Both the position numbers and the translations under genes were made by a program. This document shows, piece by piece, positions 56,888 through 64,000 of a stretch of 64,000 bases of DNA; position 1 is the stretch's first letter; each line of letters opens with the position of its first letter. The stretch is from Lytechinus variegatus (Eukaryota > Echinodermata > Echinoidea > Temnopleuroida > Toxopneustidae), in NCBI RefSeq assembly GCF_018143015.1, contig NC_054758.1, positions 7,797,501-7,861,500 on the forward strand, written 5' to 3'. The notes under the pieces are model-generated. The model searched no databases. It had not been told where the DNA came from and worked only from the letters and a program-made list of their open reading frames with translations.

Positions 56888-59800
56888 GGACCCTTTTAAC
56901 TTCTTATCACCGCCGTGCGTAATCTTCTGCTTGTACTTGCTCACCATAGCATTGAACTGTTTCTCTTCTCGAACGGCTCGGCTCTGCTTCCTTTTCTGGT
57001 TCTTCTGCAAGATTGTAAGGCAATGAGATATTGATTAAAGATCATATTTGACTACTGTACTAAACTGTTTCATGAGATGTACACTGGGGCTATAGCCACT
57101 TGGGTCTATTTCTAGTTTTAAAAACAATTTCTAACACTAAGAATGCTTCAAAGTCGGGTTCAGCCTTGAAAGAAGTGGTTCTGATTATCTCTGATAAGAA
57201 TAATCAGGGAAATTATTCGTTATTGTGGCCTTCATTACCCTTATCACTGATGTATCTTTGTGATCACCACCATCATCGTCGTCGGCACCATCATTACTGA
57301 AGAAATCAACAAAAACATCAACATCACCATTGTCACCACCACCATCATCCTCATCACCATCATCATCATCATTTCCATTAATCACACCATCATCATCATC
57401 ATCATCACCATGATCATTTTCATTAACATCATCATTGACATGAGCAACTTGATCATGAAAATCATCATCACAATCATCATTTTCATCATCCTCATTATCA
57501 TCATCACAATCATCATCATTACCCTTGATCACCATCATCATCATCATCACACCATCATCACCATGATGATCTTCATCAACATCATCATCATGAAAATCAT
57601 GATCATGATGACGATCATCATCACCATCATCATCATCATCATCATTATGGACTGACTGCCCTCTTCCTCCTAGTCCACATCCTCATCATCACCACTACCA
57701 TCACCACCAATATCATAATAATGATAAAGCACCTGTTTTTCTTTCCGGAGTGTTTTCTTGTCCACCTTCAATCCAGCGGGCTCCGGTGCCTTCATGCTAT
57801 TCCAGACCTGCTTCTGTAACACCATCCTCTTTTCCTTCCGTCTCTGTCTCTTCTCATCCGCCACCTTCCCCCTATCCCTCCATCGGTTCTTGGCCCCAAA
57901 GTGGCGTGGTAACCCTTTCTTCTTGCCATCCTGTGGCATGACCATGTTCCTGTTAGCTGGGAGCTGTGGTTCACCACCGGTCTTCTGCTGTGCCTGGAGT
58001 CTCTGCTCTGAGTAGGGTTTCCTTGTTTTTGTTTCTTCCTTCTTCTTTTCATCATAACCTCCTTCTTCCTCTCCTTCCTCCTCAGCTTTTCTACCGAATG
58101 CTTGTCTCTTCATCTGTTAAAGAATGCAACGTTGAAGGTTTTTGGTTTGTGATGGAGAGCAAAACTATTTCCATCTTAGAATAGACCAAAATGCAATGAT
58201 CATTTCACATATCAGTACAGAATTAACCCTATTCTAACTGGAAAATCTCAGATCAATTTTTTTTTAGTGGGGATGGGTCAATTGATTTGACTTTGTACAT
58301 AAATTTACATTTTTGAGCAGTTTTGCGTCTGACATGAAGTTAGAGAATGTTGCGTAATTTGGGAACCTCGTATCTGGGCGTTGCAAAGTCGGTCGCAAAA
58401 GATGTGAAGACTTGTAAATAAATTGTCAATGAGTGGCGCAGTCAAGAAAAACTGTGCAGCGGCGTATTAAAAAAATTGTCAAGGGGGGGGGCATTTGAAC
58501 CCGAAAGAACAAGGCGAAGTGAGTAACTCAAAACTTTTTCTCCATTTTATATCTGTTTTCTCTCCATACATATCTCCAATTTGTAGCCTTTTTTTAAAAC
58601 TGCTACAGAATGAAATTTTTTGTCCATTTGCCCAGCTTTGTTCACTGCAGTGGATTCTGTATGGTTCTATCAGTTACATCACGTAATGGCATCAAAGATT
58701 CTTCACGATCAACAGAACCAAACTTTGATCATGCTTACAAAATGCTGAAAATATCTGGTTTCACTGTAATCATGCAAAGATAATTGATTCACTGTATTTG
58801 GAGCACTTTCCGATCCCATTCCACACCATACATGCATTTGACTGGGCAGTAGTGTGTGCTTGTTGTACTGCACAGGTTATCTTGCCTGCTGGCAATGACC
58901 GGTCAGCCATTCCAAACATCTGAAGATTGTATCTCATTTGTTTGTTATGCGATATTTTGAAATGCATAATATAAAATAACTCTTGCAATGTAAACTAGGG
59001 CCACGCAGAGCAGACGATGAAAGGGATGAAAATCAAGATATTATCCCAAAACATACTTACTAATGCTTTTTCTCTTCTCCTCTGCTTAATTTCCAAAGCA
59101 CGTCTGTTTTCAAGTGAAAAACCAACAATCAGCCTCTGGGAAATCAAAATTGTGAAAAATAAAATGAAAGAGATAGCAGCAAATTAATTCATTTATAAAT
59201 GATTAATATTAGCAATGAACTTTATAGTCGTAAGCTGATAAAAGGTATAAGGGTAAGCTGCAGCTACAAAGAAATCAAATAAAACAATTATGAAAACTTC
59301 CCAAACTTTGAAATTAAAAATGATTTGATGAAAAATAAGAAAAAAGGATATTACACACAATAGTGTAAAGCAAAAAATGAACAAAATTAAAGAGGAAAAT
59401 CATTATTTGAACAAGATTGCTCAAATGGTAAAAAAATTAGATGATTTTATCCAAAAGCAGAAGTGTTGATAACTTTAACAGCCCACAAATTTGTCAAGAG
59501 AGAAAATATCTCAAACACGATAACCCCCAAACAATTAAAACAAAGAATCCTACATAGACTACAGGCCAAAAATATACAAGTCTGTTTTGGAATTGCATAG
59601 AGACGTTAGATGAGAGTGTGAAATGAGGCTTCCACAAACATTACGACTGGTCCAAGATCAAAATTTAAGGGAAAAGTACATTCTGCATATTTTCTGAATA
59701 TGAGAATCGAAAGTATATTTCATTTGTGGTCCCAATCAACTGTAAGTTTACAAATGTAACAATTTTGGACGACTGCAAGCCTTTATTTTGGAGTAAAGAC

Positions 59801-62800
59801 CAGGGCCCCGTCTTACAAAGAGTTGCGATTGATCCGATCAATCATAACTCTATGGAAATCCAACAGTGTCATAATTTTTTCCTTCGAAAAATTTGCACAA
59901 TGTCCTTTGTACGCAAAGAGAAGCGCAGTGAGTTTTCAAGAACAAAATGAATGCATGAATATTCATCATAACTGGAAAATATTTTGAACAAACATGCATA
60001 TTAGATGTAGACGTTGCTGGCCGTCCATAGTTGTGATTGATTGGATCAATCGTAACTCTTTGTAAGACGGGGCTCAGATCGGATTCAAACCGTAGTTAAT
60101 CATATGACTGATATGAAGTCAATACGAATACATATTCAATTCTCTTTTGTTCTTATGACGGTAGCATTGTCATGGACTTAGAACTTTACATAGCAGATAC
60201 CAATGTTTACATCAAATTTTACGTTTTATTCCAAAATTGGGTCGCAGACCAATCATAAGTCGTGCAGTGGCCTTTATCCAAGAACTGAAATGGAAATTAC
60301 CTTTTCTGGACCAAATAGTTGACCATTGTTGTTGAGGTGTAAGAGGGTAGCCAAGGCATGTTCATATTGACTAAATTCAACAAAACCAAATCCTAAAGAT
60401 TTAGAGACTCCCTGGGCATTCGGGTTATTCATATCTCTCATTATCCTAGCCTGAAATACAAAACACAAACAATGTACAGTGTGTAAAAAAATACATAATT
60501 TTGGAAATCAAATTCAAATAGGAAATCACCCACAGATAAACTGTTTAAAACTCATCTTAAGACATTTCTTCTTTACTCTTTGAAATGTACAATTTATTTT
60601 GTTATGCGCAATAGAATATATTATGAGAGTAGCTGCACAACAAATTGTAATTATTATCAACTGTGTCATGAAAAGGAAAACAAACAGAAATGTTAAAACA
60701 TATTAAAGGTGAGTACCCAATGAACTGTGAAAATTTATTTGGTATATTATTTTGCCATGAATATGAAGACAAGATCAAACCAAATTTGGGTTAATTTTTT
60801 TAAATTGTATGGGGTAATTGTGAATACCAAGGCCAAGGGATTAACACGTCAATTTAAGAGTTGAAGGTAAAAGAAAGTATTTGCAGCATCAATTACTTCA
60901 TTAGAAAGTCTTTAAAATCAAGGATACATGCCACCATATTATCTAGTTCTGGCACATTGAAATAAACTTATCTTTGTGAAATCATGAAATCTTAATAGCT
61001 GAAAACCGATAACTCTGATGACCACTAACACAAAAATGCATATGTGGGACAGGTGTATTATACATCATTTGGAAAAAATACCAGACATTTTATGAAATTC
61101 TGTGCCCATTTTGCTATAATTTCTCAGCAATTACAAAATTTTCTCCACAGTCATTTGGCATTTATTATTTTTTTATTTATACATACAAACACTTTGGTGG
61201 TAATTTCATTGGATTCTCTTTTAACTCATTTTGAGATCATTACCACAATTGCAGACCTCCCAACCTCTGGGAATGAAAAACTGCATTCTGAGATAAAGAA
61301 AACTGTATTTTTCCCCACAAAAAGTGTACATTCATTGTAAAATGCTTGGCGCACTCGCTCATTGTGGTGCTCAAGCTGCATGCAAGCTAAAATGGGCACT
61401 GCTCTTGCAGATGAAAAAAAAAATTGAAACATGTGTGTCTATCTCACCCTGGTTTTAACAAAATGATTGAAAAAAAAAAGTTTATACCTGAAAGTACATT
61501 GATGTAATAACCATAATTGTATACACTTTATGAAATAGAAACATATAGAGATGATTTTTCTCAATAAATAACGGATTTGTAAAAGAAAAGAAAAAACGTA
61601 CTGCCGTATTTTGGTTGCAAAAACTTACTAAATAAGCCTAAATCGTACTGGTTGGCAGGTTGGTAATTGGTATTTATTTTTAACAGCCTGCTATTACCTC
61701 AATGACCTTAGCCTTCTTATCTCCTGCAGCCTCCCTTGCAATCTCCCTCAGTTTCTTATCATCGACAGCCTTTGGGAGGTTGTGAATGGCAAGACGAGTG
61801 GGCGAAACAAAGATATTCAGGTTCTTTAATTTCTCTTTCTTGACGTTTTCTATCTTGAGTCTCTTGTTCATGTACTGCTCCGAGAGGCCCTCCGCTGCCT
61901 TGGTCCCTGGCCGTATCACTGAAATGATGAAAATGAAAGGCAAGATTTACAAGGTTTGTGTCAGATCAGCGATGGTATCTGGCTCAGAAAAGTGGAATGT
62001 GAAGACAATAGAAGGCATCTTAGAGCAGAGAGAGAGCCATGGTAAGAAAAATGTGTGGTGTTATATATCTTGATAGAGAGAAAACAAGTGAACTCATGGA
62101 AGCGTTTAGCTTGCACAAGACACTGCTGTGGAAGTTGTAAAGAGCGGACTGAGATGGATGGGCCGTGTGCTGAGGAGGGGAGATGCTGAACCTGTGAAAA
62201 GAGCACGCAATCTGAAAGTGGATGGCACAAGAGCAGACCTGCCAATTTCTGGGAATGAAAAATTGTATTCTGTGATAAAAAAACTTTATTTCATAATAAA
62301 ATGCGTGGCAAATGTGCGGCGCAAGCGCTCATCGCCACTCAAGCTGCATGCCAGCTAAAAAATGCGCACTGCTCTTGCGGATGAAAAAAACCCAACATTG
62401 AAACGTGTATATCTCACCATGGTTTTTAACAAAATGATTGAAAAAAAACAAAGTTACCTGAAATTACATTGTTCCAATAACCATATTTGTGAAATTGAGA
62501 CATATAGAGATGATTTTTTTTTTAATCGTATATTTTAAAGAAAATACTGTTGTATTTTGGTTGCAAAAACGTACCAAATACGCCAAAAATGTACTGGTTG
62601 ACAGCTCTGTAAGAGTAAGGGGAAGATCATACATCACATGTACAAGGAAAGATATGGTGATGAAGGAAAACAGTTTTAATGATAAAATAGTCTGAATGAA
62701 GAGGATACTCGAGACAGAAAGGACTGAAATTAGGGATGAAGATGATGATGATATGGAAGTCATAAATTGTTAAGCTAGACATGGCCCTTTAGATTTACTT

Positions 62801-63627
62801 ACGTCCTTCTCGCAGTAAATGTAGATTTCTTTTGTCCTTCTGCTCCTCCTTTGCTTTGTCTTTCTCTGCTGTTCTTAATTTAATTGCTTCTGATCTGCTA
62901 ATAGCTGGACTCAACGCCAACAATCGTCCATTCAACCTCAAGGCATCACCCTAACATAAATCAAAATAAAATGATTATTTCTTATATTTTAGTTGTTTGG
63001 TTTGGATAGTATGGACGAAAATTTAACTGATATATCTCTGACAATCAAATAAAAAGATTATTTCTATATTGAATTCTTTGGTTTGGATAAAAAATTAACT
63101 AATTTAGTTTGACAATGAAAGATCAAAAATTGTTTTCAGATGATCTTACACTTGGTCAACAGCATGAAAGGCTACATGTGGGACCACAATAATAATGCCA
63201 ATATTGTAGTCCCACATTAACACTTTCAGGGTGTTGACCAAGTGGAGCATCATAAAATGACCTTTCAGAATCAAGAAATAAGAGAATATTCTTCATTTTT
63301 ATCTTGATAATTTCCAACTAAAAACTGAAAACAATTTCAAGGAAATAAGATGGCCATTTCATAGATGCCATGATAAAAAATATGAAATTTCAGCAAAATT
63401 GGCGAAGGATTTTTTTTAAAATCCCAGTTAACCCTAAACACCTGAATATTAATATTGTTTACCGGTAAACTTTTTTTGGTTAAATGAACGCAATGACTCA
63501 GGCCTAACACAGGATAATAGTTTTTATTATATGCCCTTCTGGTAGTGCATAATAGAACACTATTTACTCACCTCATGAAGACAATTTGCAGCATCTTCCT
63601 TTGTCTTGAATTTAACAAATGCAGTAC
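56867..63627 (-). CDS. RBM28: RNA-binding protein 28 (Nop4 family), 5' part outside window
   Basis: Exons in transcript order: 63572-63627, 62803-62950, 61698-61918, 60301-60450, 59061-59135, 57733-58113, 56867-57004. All are GT-AG with agreeing phases. Seen: the end of one RRM (TAFVKFKTKEDAANCLHE), a linker with NLHLLREG-LIRPGTKAAEG, another RRM with RNP2-like LAIHNL and RNP1-like LGFGFVEF, then a Lys/Glu/Arg-rich tail ending SSKWFET. The order, the REGLIR.GTKAAEG, HNLPKAVDDK and IVGFSLENRR wording and the SKWF end match what I recall of vertebrate RBM28, a nucleolar protein acting with spliceosomal snRNPs and in 60S ribosome assembly. In-window coding sequence is 1169 nt, about half the protein; N-terminal RRMs lie to the right. 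Confidence 0.95.
57260..57660. repeat. (CAT/ATC)n microsatellite in the last RBM28 intron
   Basis: About 400 bp of imperfect CAT triplets with TTTTCAT interruptions. It produces long spurious His/Ile and Asp frames. It lies 75 bases from the donor of the 57733-58113 exon. Confidence 0.95.
58114..59060. other. RBM28 intron, little recognisable
   Basis: A+T-rich with a G9 run near 58486-58494. No further exon or repeat copy was recognised. Confidence 0.5.
59628..60271. mobile_element. Decayed MITE of the 28667 family, split by another MITE
   Basis: GGGTCGCAGACCAATCATAA at the right and CATTACGACTGGTCC at the left match the 28667-29071 family, as do TTTATTTTGGAGTAAAGACC and CAAACCGTAGTTAATCATA on either side of the insert. 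RBM28 intron between 59135 and 60301; its right end is about 30 bases from the exon 60301-60450. Confidence 0.7.
59806..60075. mobile_element. MITE of the 37681 family, inserted
   Basis: CCCCGTCTTACAAAGAGTTG and the perfect inverse over 20 bases except one or two changes at the right (ACTCTTTGTAAGACGGGG) define the ends. Best preserved copy of this family in the window. Confidence 0.88.
61252..61664 (+). mobile_element. MITE, CAGACCTGCCAA family, copy 1
   Basis: 413 bp flanked by AATTG on both sides (61247-61251 and 61665-61669). It is collinear with copy 2 at 62234-62610 (shared CTGGGAATGAAAAA, CTCAAGCTGCATGC, CACTGCTCTTGC, ACATATAGAGATGATTTTT, GTATTTTGGTTGCAAAAAC). Ends are imperfect inverted repeats (CAGACCTCCCAACC / GGTTGGCAGGTTGG). 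It ends 33 bases from the RBM28 exon 61698-61918. Confidence 0.88.
61939..62740 (+). mobile_element. LINE fragment (RTE-like RT tail), split by a MITE
   Basis: Conceptual peptides GKIYKVCVRSAMVSGSEKWN and LRWMGRVLRRGDAEPVKRAR have the layout of the C-terminal end of RTE-like reverse transcriptases (VYK.CVRSAM..GSE.W; RW.GHV.R). Bases 62611-62740 continue it after the MITE: removing the insert joins GATGGCACAAGAG directly to TAAGGGGAAGATC. Frame is broken elsewhere. It begins about 20 bases from an RBM28 splice acceptor. Confidence 0.7.
62234..62610 (+). mobile_element. MITE, CAGACCTGCCAA family, copy 2
   Basis: 377 bp flanked by AAGAG on both sides (62229-62233 and 62611-62615). Same orientation as copy 1, with the small RBM28 exon between them. 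No coding capacity. Ends CAGACCTGCCAA / GGTTGACAGCTCTGT. Confidence 0.9.
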
Positions 63628-64000
63628 CTATAAAAAGACAAGAAAATAAAAACAAGATACACATACAAATAAAAATCAATGAAGAAAAAAATAATATCAC
63701 TTGTTACTATAAATATACAATGGTGCCAATACTACAAATAACAACAGTTCTGCAACAATCTTTAGGACTGAAGAAAGCAGACTAAACAGAAAAAGAAAAA
63801 CAAAAGCAAATGCATAGCAAGGTATAATACTATTGTATTCATGTCAGTGTAAATTACAGATCAACATTGCCTATCTTACAAGAAATACATGTACTGCTTT
63901 TGTCAATATCCAGAAATGACTCCAAAATTAAAATAATTGCCTACATCGATCAGTTTTTTTTCCAAAGAATTTCAACTGAGTTGTACAGAATTCGATGGTC
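63628..64000. other. RBM28 intron to window edge
   Basis: A+T-rich; no exon with splice sites and RRM-like coding was found on the minus strand here. Confidence 0.5.

Noticed and set aside
57185-57655. Asp/Met-rich and Ile/His-rich frames
   Set aside because: Translation of the (CAT)n microsatellite in an RBM28 intron.

Overview
This is a gene-poor, repeat-rich animal nuclear window, about A+T rich, with spliced genes, tRNA-derived SINEs, non-LTR retrotransposons and very many small inverted-repeat DNA elements. The frequent TACATGTA-type words, poly-G/poly-C tracts at repeat edges, (CTA)n arrays and the DR1-bearing tandem element suggest a marine deuterostome, most likely a sea urchin or other echinoderm. 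That taxonomic call is inference; no search was run.

Layout. 0-19 kb holds no host gene that I can support. It contains a CACAGTGTG-rich tandem repeat (490-952), a 988-bp element with TA-flanked terminal inverted repeats (1100-2087), (CTA)n arrays (4.3-4.95 kb), a 552-bp element with poly-G ends (7898-8449), a purine microsatellite (10.5 kb), and a second, inverted copy of the 988-bp element (11100-17038) split by a nearly full-length non-LTR retrotransposon (11679-16636). 19201-20241 is an intronless class A (aminergic-like) GPCR. 20-29 kb is again intergenic: SINE, foldback element, large (CTA)n arrays and a 5'-truncated LINE.

29.1-53.5 kb is one plus-strand gene with 19 coding exons (30982-50911) whose reading phases all agree. 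It encodes an 875-residue acidic, charged, partly coiled-coil protein that I cannot name. Two RFX/X-box-like motifs and CCAAT boxes sit beside a likely non-coding first exon (about 29107-29221), which hints at a ciliary gene. Its introns are packed with MITEs, two decayed exon duplications, and a tandem element carrying five nuclear-receptor DR1 motifs.

56867-63627 is the 3' two-thirds of RBM28 (Nop4 family, ribosome biogenesis) on the minus strand, seven exons, running off the right edge. It is convergent with the 875-aa gene. In both genes the last coding codons, the stop and adjoining UTR have been tandemly copied downstream into the 3' UTR (periods about 128 and 149 bp), the most unusual shared pattern in the window. 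RBM28 introns also carry nested MITEs, two sibling MITE copies with clean 5-bp target duplications, and a LINE fragment reaching within about 20 bp of a splice acceptor.

No prokaryotic-type system, CRISPR array, rRNA or convincing functional tRNA gene was found.
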